Made by a program: the position numbers and the translations under genes. A DNA stretch of 42,314 nt, from contig JAKFVC010000158.1 in NCBI GenBank assembly GCA_021732415.1, positions 1 to 42,314 on the forward strand. The letters are read 5' to 3'. The stretch's first letter is position 1. Every line of letters begins with the position of its first letter. The notes below the pieces were generated by a model that made no database searches, had not been told where the DNA came from, and was given only the letters and a program-made list of their open reading frames with translations. The stretch comes from Planctomycetaceae bacterium (GTDB lineage Bacteria; Planctomycetota; Planctomycetia; Planctomycetales; Planctomycetaceae). This document shows positions 27,558 through 35,233 of the stretch, one piece after another.

Positions 27558-28508
27558 GTGCGCGCTCGACGTCAAGGTTTTACGCTCATTGAATTGTTGG
27601 TGGTTATTGCGATTATCGCCGTATTGATTGCTCTGTTGTTGCCCGCCGTCCAACAGGCGCGCGAAGCGGCTCGCCGGTCGCAATGTAAGAATAATATGAA
27701 GCAGCTCGGGTTGGCGCTGCACAACTATCACGACACGGCTCTGACTTTCCCGATGGCGTCCATCAATGTCATCAACTCGTCGGGAGCCGCTGACTACAAC
27801 GGGCACACTTTCAACTCGTTCATCTTCCCGTATGTGGACCAGGCGAATGCCTACAACTCGCTGAATTTCTCTGCGCCTTCGGCGTCGGCCCCCAATAACG
27901 CGATCTACGCCGGGCGAACCTGGGCGTTCCAAGCCTGTCCGAGCAATCCGTTTGCCTCGACCCTCGGCAGCTACGACGGCTTCGGAAACACCCAGGGTGC
28001 CTCGTACATGGTGTGTGCGGGTCCCATGTCCTATGGCGACTATTCGACCACCGACTGTGGCGTGGCGGGTATGCCCGCTTATTGCGCGCGAAGCGCCGCG
28101 GGATCGAACGTCACCGCAAGGTCAGGAATCTTTTCGATGGGTAACGCGGCCTGGTACTACGCCAGCCGGATCCGCGACGTCACCGACGGTACCAGCAATA
28201 CGATTGCCCTGGGGGAAGTCCGCCCTGAAGGCAACAGCTATTTTGGCATGTTCGCGATTCAAGCCTATGGGTTTGCCACCGCCTACAAGATTAACAGCAC
28301 CTTGCGGCAGCCTCCGACCGCCACGGTCCCCCAATATGGCTATCCGACCGGGTTGCAATACAACGCCGGTATGGGCAGTGCCCACGTCGGCGGAGCACAC
28401 GCCTGTCTGGCCGATGGCAGCGTGCGTTTCATCAGCGACAACGTCGACTTCGCCACCCTCAACTACCTCAGTCACAAGTCTGACGGTAAGACGATTGGCG
28501 AATTTTAG
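27558..28508 (+). CDS. DUF1559 protein with prepilin-type N-terminus
   Basis: A strong AGGAAAGAGG site stands 7 nt before the GTG start at 27558. Residues 1-40 are a type IV pilin-like leader, cut before Phe in [20 protein letters not shown], so a prepilin peptidase should process it. The next block ([20 protein letters not shown]) and the late [17 protein letters not shown] (the H-X9-DG signature) define the DUF1559 family, which is hugely expanded in planctomycetes. These are thought to be pseudopilins or major surface fibre subunits. The lipoprotein gene 87 nt downstream is the usual partner in these genomes. Confidence 0.95.
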   Translation: MRARRQGFTLIELLVVIAIIAVLIALLLPAVQQAREAARRSQCKNNMKQLGLALHNYHDTALTFPMASINVINSSGAADYNGHTFNSFIFPYVDQANAYNSLNFSAPSASAPNNAIYAGRTWAFQACPSNPFASTLGSYDGFGNTQGASYMVCAGPMSYGDYSTTDCGVAGMPAYCARSAAGSNVTARSGIFSMGNAAWYYASRIRDVTDGTSNTIALGEVRPEGNSYFGMFAIQAYGFATAYKINSTLRQPPTATVPQYGYPTGLQYNAGMGSAHVGGAHACLADGSVRFISDNVDFATLNYLSHKSDGKTIGEF

Positions 28509-28540
28509 TACCGAAATCACTCGCAGATCATAATCACATT

Positions 28541-28572
28541 CAGCCCCCGTGGAGCTTTCGCCCCGGGGGCTG
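28541..28572. terminator. Terminator-like hairpin between DUF1559 and lipoprotein genes
   Basis: CAGCCCCCG (28541-28549) pairs with CGGGGGCTG (28564-28572) across a 14-nt loop, followed by CGTTTATTG. It lies inside a likely two-gene operon, so it may end most transcripts after the DUF1559 gene, giving much more of that product than of the lipoprotein. The T-run is weak. Confidence 0.55.
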
Positions 28573-28595
28573 CGTTTATTGAAGGAATTGCACAA

Positions 28596-29051
28596 ATGAA
28601 ACTCTGGACGACATCCATTTGTCTGACGTTGGTCGCATTGAGTCTCGTCGGCTGCGCAGAATCGGGCGGCATTTCAGGCTCGGTTCCCGTGACCGGAACG
28701 GTCCAATTCGATGGAGCACCGCTGGAAGAGGGGACCGTGGGGTTTGCCCCCAAGGATCCTGCGATCGGTCAGCCCGCGACGGGGCTGATTAAGAACGGAA
28801 AATTCACGATGATGACGAGCGCATCGTCGCCGGGCGTCATCGCCGGTGAATATCTGGTGCGCATCACCAGCCTGGATCTGGGCACCGCGCAAGCACTGCC
28901 GCCGGGCGTCCCGCCGAATCCGAATGCTCCCCCGCCCGAAGTGCTCAGCCTGATTCCCAAGAAATATGGCGATATCAAGACGTCTGGCCTGACCGCGAGC
29001 GTGAAGCCTGGTATGGAGCCGTTGAACTTCGAATTAGATGCGAAGGAATAG
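28596..29051 (+). CDS. Transthyretin-like lipoprotein paired with DUF1559
   Basis: GAAGGA precedes ATG 28596 at good spacing. The N-terminus MKLWTTSICLTLVALSLVGC is a lipoprotein signal with the lipobox LVGC. The mature part (VPVTGTVQFDGAPLEEGTVGF, then ATGLIKNGKFTMM and GVIAGEYLVRIT) is the carboxypeptidase-regulatory/transthyretin-like beta sandwich found in planctomycete proteins encoded next to DUF1559 genes. The length of 151 residues is typical. I infer an outer-surface or periplasmic lipoprotein that may support the pilin-like fibre. The actual role is unknown. Confidence 0.88.
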   Translation: MKLWTTSICLTLVALSLVGCAESGGISGSVPVTGTVQFDGAPLEEGTVGFAPKDPAIGQPATGLIKNGKFTMMTSASSPGVIAGEYLVRITSLDLGTAQALPPGVPPNPNAPPPEVLSLIPKKYGDIKTSGLTASVKPGMEPLNFELDAKE

Positions 29052-29060
29052 AGATGTTGT

Positions 29061-29161
29061 ATGAGAGTTTGAGTGTGTGAGAGTAACGGAGTGACAGTGC
29101 CGTCAAAACGAGGTCGTAAGCTCTCGTTACCCTCTATCACTCATACTCTCATACTCTCATA
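29061..29161. repeat. Inverted repeat, family F
   Basis: Arms near 29061-29089 and 29125-29161 pair imperfectly. Both are made of tandem words such as TGAGAGT on the left and ACTCTCAT on the right, the right arm having one extra copy. It lies between convergent genes. Related words appear at 39790 and 40050. Confidence 0.7.
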
Positions 29162-29209
29162 CCGCGTAAACATTCGACGAATACTCGCGAATTCCCGGCC
29201 GCAACGAGC

Positions 29210-30229
29210 CTACTTGTTGCCAAACAGTCCGAGCCAGTTCTTCCCCTTCTGGGGATCGGTTGCGGGTGTTTCAGGAGCTCCGCCGGAACGTTGCTTCGTC
29301 ATGCCGATGCGGCGGGTCTCCGTTTCGAGATGATGTTCCATCTGGCTGACTCGCATCTGCTCACGCGAGATCTGGGCGCGCTCAATCCATAATTGAATCT
29401 GCGTCTGCCGGATCTCTTTGCGAATCGACGCTTCCCAGTTTTCCATCGCCTGTTTCTGGTCAGCCGTGAGGACTCCCAAGTCCGGCGGCGGTGACGGCAA
29501 CTGGTTCGCCGCATCGATGGCGATCAAGTAATCCTTGAGCCGGGCAATGTACTCCTCACGCTCCCGCAGGCCTTCACGCAGTTCTTGCGTCGAGCCGTTT
29601 TCCACGTCGACGTGTGGCGGGGGATCGGGCAGTTGCAGGGAATCCGTGGAGGGAGCAATGTCCGTGTCCGCGGAACCTTCTGGGGAATGCTTCTCTTCGA
29701 CCGCGGCGTTCGCATCGTAGCCATGCTTGGCAAGAATGTCGGCGACCGATTTCGGGCGCTCTTCTTCCGGCGGACGACTGCTGCGGGCGGGCTCAAATCG
29801 AAGCTGCGAGACCATCCCCTGGATGCCATCCAGGCGTTCTTCCAGTGCTCCAAAATAGCCGCGGCCTCGCAGGTCCTGCCAGTCGGTGAGCATCTGGCGC
29901 AAATCATCGGTGAGGGCGGGGTCCTCGAACGGCGTCGCTGGAAGTGCTTTGGCCGATTCCAATGGGCCACCCTGACGCCGGACTCGATCGAGTTGCTCGG
30001 CGGCGAGCTCTAACCTCTCAGTGAGAACCTCCAGCAACTCGTTCTTTTCATGAACGAGCTCCTCGAGTTCCTCTATCCGTGGATCGGGGGCCAAAGTAGT
30101 TTGATCCGTTTCCAAACTGCGTTCGAGATCTTTTTTCTCTGCCGGTTCCGGAGGCGGTTTTGGTGTGCGATCCGGACTGGATTTTCGAGACGGTTGAGAT
30201 TTTGGACTGAGCACGTTTCGGGATTTCAA
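29210..30229 (-). CDS. Coiled-coil protein, unknown
   Basis: The frame encodes 339 residues from a TTG at 30229 (a GTG at 30217 is the alternative; there is no early ATG). A Lys/Pro-rich N-terminus (residues 1-50) leads to a strong heptad segment (IEELEELVHEKNELLEVLTE, then RLELAAEQLDRVRRQ). Later parts are charged and helical (EEYIARLKDYLIAI, QTQIQLWIERAQISREQMRV), and the end reads WLGLFGNK. There is no signal peptide or membrane helix, so it should be cytoplasmic. It resembles structural or scaffold proteins but matches no family I know. Codon use looks normal for the window. Confidence 0.7.
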   Translation of the reverse strand: MKSRNVLSPKSQPSRKSSPDRTPKPPPEPAEKKDLERSLETDQTTLAPDPRIEELEELVHEKNELLEVLTERLELAAEQLDRVRRQGGPLESAKALPATPFEDPALTDDLRQMLTDWQDLRGRGYFGALEERLDGIQGMVSQLRFEPARSSRPPEEERPKSVADILAKHGYDANAAVEEKHSPEGSADTDIAPSTDSLQLPDPPPHVDVENGSTQELREGLREREEYIARLKDYLIAIDAANQLPSPPPDLGVLTADQKQAMENWEASIRKEIRQTQIQLWIERAQISREQMRVSQMEHHLETETRRIGMTKQRSGGAPETPATDPQKGKNWLGLFGNK

Positions 30230-30633
30230 CCTGATCTCGCGGTCGAATGCCAGGCAGCGACGATGAGGTCACTGATGACAACAACCTTATTCACAAACGA
30301 TTTCTGTCTGCACAGACAGGCGTCGAAAACTTTTCTGGTATCGTCACACGTTGTGAAATCAGGACTGTGGCCTGACGTCACACAACGTGTTGCAACTCTG
30401 ATTCATAGCTTAGAAAACGTATGAGTCAAATGCGACGACCTGTCGAGTTTCGCAAAGTATTGATGTGTCGAGGTTTACGAAACGCCACCAGTTTCAGATT
30501 TGCGGTGCATTTTCGAGCAAAAACCGCGATCGGCAACAGGCGTTATTGATCAGTTTATATAACATAATCAACACATCAAATTGCGAGCATGGGATTGCGC
30601 GACAAAATGAGATGTACAGATTGTGAACGAAAT
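30230..30633. other. Intergenic stretch with a small inverted repeat
   Basis: No gene is convincing here. It is AT-richer than its surroundings and probably carries the promoter of the coiled-coil gene. ACACGTTGTG (30346-30355) and CACAACGTGT (30381-30390) form a 10-bp inverted pair that could be an operator, and CTGTCTGCACAGACAG (30304-30319) is a near-palindrome. Confidence 0.4.
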
Positions 30634-30951
30634 TCACTTGCTTTGGAACGCCTGTTCCGTCGGTGAAGGCGGCTGCAAGGCTTGCCAGCGATCCACCGTC
30701 ATTGCCAGCGCGCCGGTGATCAGGATCGCGCACATCTCGCCAATAATGAGCTGCATGCCATTCTGGTCCAGCCATTTGGAAATGGGAGCGGCTGGATCGC
30801 CGAACAGAATGGCGATCAGTGCGAAAATCGTCACCACGAACAACAGCACCAGGCCGGCGGCGATGCGGAAGAAGAGATTCACACCAAATGGTGGGCGCAG
30901 CGGCGTTCCGGGTAGCATTTCCGCATCAGGAGGTGCGGGCTCGGAGTTCAC
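30634..30951 (-). CDS. Small two-helix membrane protein
   Basis: Translation starts at GTG 30951 with GGAA upstream. The 105-residue product has a Pro-rich N-terminus, then two hydrophobic helices (IAAGLVLLFVVTIFALIAIL and MQLIIGEMCAILITGALAM) and a polar tail. There is no recognised family. It lies downstream of queD on the same strand, 133 nt away with a palindrome in between, so co-transcription is uncertain. Confidence 0.6.
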   Translation of the reverse strand: MNSEPAPPDAEMLPGTPLRPPFGVNLFFRIAAGLVLLFVVTIFALIAILFGDPAAPISKWLDQNGMQLIIGEMCAILITGALAMTVDRWQALQPPSPTEQAFQSK

Positions 30952-31002
30952 GCGAATTTCCTTCTAATTGTCTCTGACCAGCCTGATGTTCAATATGACT
31001 CT

Positions 31003-31038
31003 GCTCCCCTTGCCCTGGTACCCCGGGGAGAGGGGAGC
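31003..31038. repeat. Short palindrome, family L
   Basis: GCTCCCCT (31003-31010) pairs with AGGGGAGC (31031-31038), with further pairing inside around TACCCCGGGG. A related copy begins at 42274 and runs off the window. It sits between queD and the small membrane protein gene. Confidence 0.7.
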
Positions 31039-31084
31039 GAAGTCGTTCTTATTTTTTCTAGCAAATTGCTCAGCGCAGGCTGCA

Positions 31085-31486
31085 TCAGTCACGATACGTC
31101 GCGAAGGACTTCGGCGTTTCCCAGAGGCAGACTTCAACGACGGGGAAACCTCGCGTTTTGGTCTCTTCGAAAATCAAACGGGCGATATTCTCCGCGGTCG
31201 GATTGTGCGGAATCAGGAACAGCGGCTCGAGATGTTCCTTCAAAACCGACACCATCGGGTCGGCTTCGTTGAGAATCATGCGGTGATCGAGTTCGTTGTC
31301 GACCCACGTCCTGATGGAGTGCTTGATGTCGCTGAAATCGACCAGCATGCCCCGCGAGTCGAGTTCCTGCGCTTCGAGCGTGATCAAGACGCGACCATTG
31401 TGCCCGTGGAGATGCCGGCATTTTCCAGCATAATTGAGCAACCGATGCCCGTAACAGAAATCAATTTCCTGGGTAACGCGAAACAT
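31085..31486 (-). CDS. queD: 6-carboxytetrahydropterin synthase (QueD-like)
   Basis: This 133-residue protein has the tunnelling-fold enzyme layout. The zinc ligands are the His in FCYGHRL and the two in HLHGH; the catalytic Cys sits just before them (GKCRHLHGHNG), which points to QueD rather than to an unrelated pterin enzyme. ELDHRMIL and NPTAENIA are the conserved later motifs, followed by the substrate-binding Glu in VCLWET. It converts dihydroneopterin triphosphate to carboxytetrahydropterin, step two of queuosine precursor synthesis. No queC, queE or queF is in the window, and I see no preQ1 riboswitch upstream. Confidence 0.92.
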   Translation of the reverse strand: MFRVTQEIDFCYGHRLLNYAGKCRHLHGHNGRVLITLEAQELDSRGMLVDFSDIKHSIRTWVDNELDHRMILNEADPMVSVLKEHLEPLFLIPHNPTAENIARLIFEETKTRGFPVVEVCLWETPKSFATYRD

Positions 31487-31575
31487 AATGACCTCGGGCA
31501 GAGCGAAGGAACGTCAGATTTGGGATTCTAGGGGGCTAGTCAGCCCGCGGCAACCGGCCTGGTCGGAATGCCTGA

Positions 31576-31661
31576 TCCCATAAGTCCCATTGGTCCCATA
31601 AGTCCCATTCGTCCCATGAAAACGATGGGACTTATGGGACGGATAGGACTTATGGGACTTA
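31576..31661. repeat. Palindrome with tandem-word arms, family G
   Basis: The left arm 31576-31617 is built of TCCCATAAG/TCCCATTGG-type words, and the right arm 31625-31661 of the complementary GGGACTTAT words, with a 7-nt loop. It lies between divergent genes (queD leftward, FG-GAP protein rightward), where a terminator role makes little sense. Confidence 0.85.
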
Positions 31662-31831
31662 TGAAAGCATTCGGCGACTGTCAGATTGACTTCGCTAGTC
31701 GGGTCCGAGCCCGTGACGGCGACCGCTGGCATCTGTTAAACTGTGCCGTCAGCGCAATTTAGTGGGCAGTCTAGATCGGTCAGCGGACGACTCATCGACG
31801 CTCAGGCAACATAGACAATTGGAACTCGAGC

Positions 31832-34222
31832 ATGCAGCGAAAGACTCCATCTCCCCGACGGCGGCTTGTGTTAGGCACGCTCATTTGTACGAGCGTCGTC
31901 GCAGCCCTGAGCTGGGCGTTGTTGGGAGGCAAACCCTCCCAGGCGGCTGAGCCCACGACGGAACTCGCCGAGTACTTTGGTTTCAAGCCCTTGGAGATCT
32001 TCAAGCTGCAGGCCCGGTCCAGCAATATGCTGACCGGCGACCTGAATCACGATGGATTGAACGATCTGGCGGTCATCGATAACAGCAACAGTCGGATCGA
32101 TATGCTGTTGCAGCGGAAGAAGATTCCCGACCAGAAAGATCGCTCGACCACGACCGACGTCAACAGTTTCAAGAATGATTGGCGGTTCGAGCACAAGAAG
32201 TTCTCGGTTGATAAGGCTCTGGCGGCGTTGTCATTAGGTGACTTCAACGGCGACGGTCGGACCGATATGGCCTACATTGGTATCCCGGATCGCCTCGTGA
32301 TCCGCCTGCAGCCCGAAGCGGGCGAATGGAAGACGGGCCCCACCTTCCGTCTGCCTGATTTGCAACTGGCTCAGTGGATGATGGCATCCGGCGACCTCAA
32401 CGGCGACGGGAAGTTCGATGTGGCGATCCTCGGCAAGAATGACACGTTCATTCTGTATCAGAAGGATGGAGAACTGCAGCGTCCCGAACGCTTGATGAAT
32501 ACCTCGGACAAGCTAGGGCTCGTGCATATCGGCGACGTCGACGGCGACGGACGGGGCGACCTCTGCTATCTGGCGAATGACGACAGCGGCCGCGCTTTGT
32601 GTGCCCGCTTTCAGACGGCCAACGGCAAGCTGGGCCCTGAACTGCGTTTCGATCTGGATAAGCCCCGTTCGACAACATTGAAGGACATCGACGGCCAGGC
32701 CGGACTGGAAATTCTCTCCATTCATGGGCAGACCGGTCGCGTGCGAGTCTCGCAGATTCGGCGGCCTGAAGCCAAGGCCGGGGAATTGGCGGGGCAACTG
32801 GTCCAGTACGGTTTCGGCCAACAAGCCGGCAGCCGCGAACGTGATCTGGCTGTGGGAGACATCAATGGCGACAAGCTCATCGATATCGTGGTGACCGATC
32901 CGGAAGCGTCTCAAGTCCTGCTCTTCCAGCAGAGCAAGGGACTGGGGCTTGATCAAGGGACATCGTACCCCTGTCTCACCGGTGCGACCGAAGTGCGGAT
33001 CGGCGATGTTCTCAATGATAAAGTGACCGACGTTCTCTTCTTGAGTCCCAAGGAAAAATCAATGGGCATCAGCCGGATGGAAGCCGGCCGGTTGACGTTC
33101 CCGCAAGCGATTCCAATTGAAAAGGAACCGGTCGTTTTCGCACTGGCTGACCAGAATGGCGACCAGTCTCCGGAACTGATCTATATCGCTCGCGATCGCG
33201 TTTCGACCAAGACCACTTACGTTCTGAAAAGCCTGCAGGCCGTGGCCAAAGAGGGACAGATCGAATGGAAGCCGTTCGGTGCTGCGGCGGGGATGCCACT
33301 CAGCTTGAAGGGTGATCCCGAGCAGATTGTCCCCTACGACGCCAACGCGGACGGCAAGCTGGACTTCCTGATTTTCCAGGGTTCAGAGAAGCCGGCCATC
33401 CTGTTGAAATCCGACGACAAGGGAGCCCTGACCGAGGTCTCCGGTGAAGGGGGCTTCGGGCTGGGGAACGTCTCCGCGTCGAACGTCTTCTTCGGACAAC
33501 TCGCCGATGTCGGCGGGAAGGACGAGCCAGCCTTGCTGGTCGCTCACAACAATTTCGTGCGACACGTACGACTCAACGAGCAGAACCAGTGGCGGGTTGT
33601 GGATCAATTCAGCGCTCTCGAATCGGCTGCGAAAATCGTGGGTGCAGCAACGTTGAATCTGGATGGTCAACCGGGCAACGAGATCGTCCTGATCGACCAG
33701 GGTGTCAAACGCTTGCGAGTGCTCCGCAAAGAAGAGAATTCCTTCCGCCCGTGGCGCGAAGTCGATATCGGGCCGTTTCCGTATCGCGGCAGCTATGTGG
33801 CCGATCTCAATGAGGATGGCCTGCAGGACCTGTTGCTGTTTGGTGGCGGCAAGTTCGGCGTGCTGTATGCCAATCAGACCGACCCCAAGTTGAACGAACT
33901 CGCCACGTTTGAAACCAATATTGAAGATTCATTCCTCGCCGATGTGGTGGCGGGAGATCTCAATCATGACGGACGTACCGACCTCGCCCTGATGGAGACC
34001 GAGTCGCATCATGTGGAGATTCTGGATTACTCGAAGGAGCTGGGTTTGCGGCACGCGTTGACCTTCAAGCTCTTCGAATCGAAGGGCGTGTCGGAACGCG
34101 AACAATCGCAAACCGAACCACGAGAATCGTTGATCATCGATGTGACCGGGGATGGCCTGGATGATCTGGTACTGCTGTCTCATGATCGCGTATTGGTCTA
34201 TCCCCAGGATGATGGCAAGTAG
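31832..34222 (+). CDS. Secreted FG-GAP/VCBS repeat protein
   Basis: The N-terminus (PSPRRRLVLGTLICTSVVAA, ending SQAAEP) is a signal peptide with paired Arg. The 796-residue product is a chain of FG-GAP/VCBS-type repeats with calcium-binding loops (DLNHDGLNDLAVID, DFNGDGRTDMAYI, DVDGDGRGDLCYL, DLNHDGRTDLALME, DVTGDGLDDLVLL), enough for one or two beta-propellers. Unlike the protein at 10237 it has no TPR region or ASPIC domain. I infer an exported binding or scaffold protein with unknown ligand. The histidine kinase gene begins at or just past its stop, so the two are probably co-transcribed. Confidence 0.88.
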   Translation: MQRKTPSPRRRLVLGTLICTSVVAALSWALLGGKPSQAAEPTTELAEYFGFKPLEIFKLQARSSNMLTGDLNHDGLNDLAVIDNSNSRIDMLLQRKKIPDQKDRSTTTDVNSFKNDWRFEHKKFSVDKALAALSLGDFNGDGRTDMAYIGIPDRLVIRLQPEAGEWKTGPTFRLPDLQLAQWMMASGDLNGDGKFDVAILGKNDTFILYQKDGELQRPERLMNTSDKLGLVHIGDVDGDGRGDLCYLANDDSGRALCARFQTANGKLGPELRFDLDKPRSTTLKDIDGQAGLEILSIHGQTGRVRVSQIRRPEAKAGELAGQLVQYGFGQQAGSRERDLAVGDINGDKLIDIVVTDPEASQVLLFQQSKGLGLDQGTSYPCLTGATEVRIGDVLNDKVTDVLFLSPKEKSMGISRMEAGRLTFPQAIPIEKEPVVFALADQNGDQSPELIYIARDRVSTKTTYVLKSLQAVAKEGQIEWKPFGAAAGMPLSLKGDPEQIVPYDANADGKLDFLIFQGSEKPAILLKSDDKGALTEVSGEGGFGLGNVSASNVFFGQLADVGGKDEPALLVAHNNFVRHVRLNEQNQWRVVDQFSALESAAKIVGAATLNLDGQPGNEIVLIDQGVKRLRVLRKEENSFRPWREVDIGPFPYRGSYVADLNEDGLQDLLLFGGGKFGVLYANQTDPKLNELATFETNIEDSFLADVVAGDLNHDGRTDLALMETESHHVEILDYSKELGLRHALTFKLFESKGVSEREQSQTEPRESLIIDVTGDGLDDLVLLSHDRVLVYPQDDGK

Positions 34223-34274
34223 GATAATTAGAGGAATAGCCCCGCCGATCCGGAAGAAAGTACGTTGTAATTCG

Positions 34275-35081
34275 ATGACTGTTGGACGACCCGAGCCGCT
34301 ACGTCTGCAGTTGGCCGCGATGCTTGATCGCTGGCTGGCTCCGACGTCGATCACACCCCAGCAAAAAGACGAGTTTCTGGCCGAGCTCGAACGCGTGTTG
34401 GAAACCAGCAAGCTCGAAGCGCTGGGAGAATTTGCCGCGGGTGCCGGTCACGAAATCAACAATCCGGTGGCGACGATCGCCGGGCGAGCTCAACTGCTGC
34501 TGAGTGGCGAAACGGATCCGGAACGGCGGCATGCCCTCGAGATCATCGGCGGACAGGCACTCCGCATTCGCGACATGATTGGCGATGTGATGCTCTTCGC
34601 CCGCCCGCCAGAACCGCGGATCGAGCGTGTGGAGCTATGGACCGTTGTGAACCGCGCGGTGGAATCTCAGGCCGAGCTGCGAGTCAAACAGGCCTCGCAA
34701 ATCAACGTCGATATTCCACCAGAACTCACGGTCTCGGGTGATCGCACGCAGTTGCTGGTCCTCTTCAGTAGCCTCGTCCGCAACAGTCTGGAAGCGAGTG
34801 ATCGTCCCGGGATTGAGATCACACTGGACGCTCGCCAGGACGAACGCGACGGCCGGCCGTGGACGGTCATCACGCAGACTGACGACGGGCCAGGTATCCC
34901 GGCCGATGTTCGCGAGCATCTGTTCGACCCGTTTTATTCCGGTCGCCCAGCAGGCCGCGGCTTGGGATTTGGATTATCCAAGAGCTGGAGAATCGCCCAA
35001 ATGCACGGCGGCGAAATCCGCGTCGTGCCAACCGAGGGACGCGGAGCCACCATCGAAGTCTGGTGGCCAGAGAGTCGTTGA
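34275..35081 (+). CDS. Soluble sensor-less histidine kinase
   Basis: The frame is open from 34152 inside the preceding gene; I place the start at ATG 34275, with ATG 34212 (overlapping the upstream stop) as the alternative. The 268-residue protein has a HisKA dimerisation helix with the phospho-acceptor His59 (FAAGAGHEINNPVATIAGRA) and a complete HATPase_c domain: N box around LVRNSLEAS (Asn170), G1 DDGPGIP (203-209) and G2 GRGLGFGLS (227-235). There is no transmembrane helix, PAS or GAF domain, so it senses through a partner or a cytosolic signal. No response regulator is next to it. Coupling to an exported propeller gene is unusual. Confidence 0.88.
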   Translation: MTVGRPEPLRLQLAAMLDRWLAPTSITPQQKDEFLAELERVLETSKLEALGEFAAGAGHEINNPVATIAGRAQLLLSGETDPERRHALEIIGGQALRIRDMIGDVMLFARPPEPRIERVELWTVVNRAVESQAELRVKQASQINVDIPPELTVSGDRTQLLVLFSSLVRNSLEASDRPGIEITLDARQDERDGRPWTVITQTDDGPGIPADVREHLFDPFYSGRPAGRGLGFGLSKSWRIAQMHGGEIRVVPTEGRGATIEVWWPESR

Positions 35082-35088
35082 TCGAGAT

Positions 35089-35216
35089 GGGAGGGCGAGG
35101 CTCCCGCCGAGCCTAAAGCGACCGTCAGGTCGGAGTCCGCCGGAGGCCGTGTTTGATGCCTCCGGCGGTCGTCGAGCTAAAGCTCGTATTAGGCTCGGCG
35201 GGAGCCTCGCCCTCCC
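35089..35216. repeat. Family D palindrome, perfect copy
   Basis: Arms 35089-35114 and 35191-35216 are a perfect 26-bp inverted repeat, and CCGCCGGAGGC (35137-35147) with 35158-35168 nests inside. It separates convergent genes and could serve both as terminator. Compare 16951-17091. Confidence 0.9.
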
Positions 35217-35233
35217 AATCCGTCTGACTTGAA

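Noticed and set aside
31487-31575. Possible preQ1 riboswitch before queD
   Set aside because: The short leader lacks the conserved stem and A-rich tail of known preQ1 classes.
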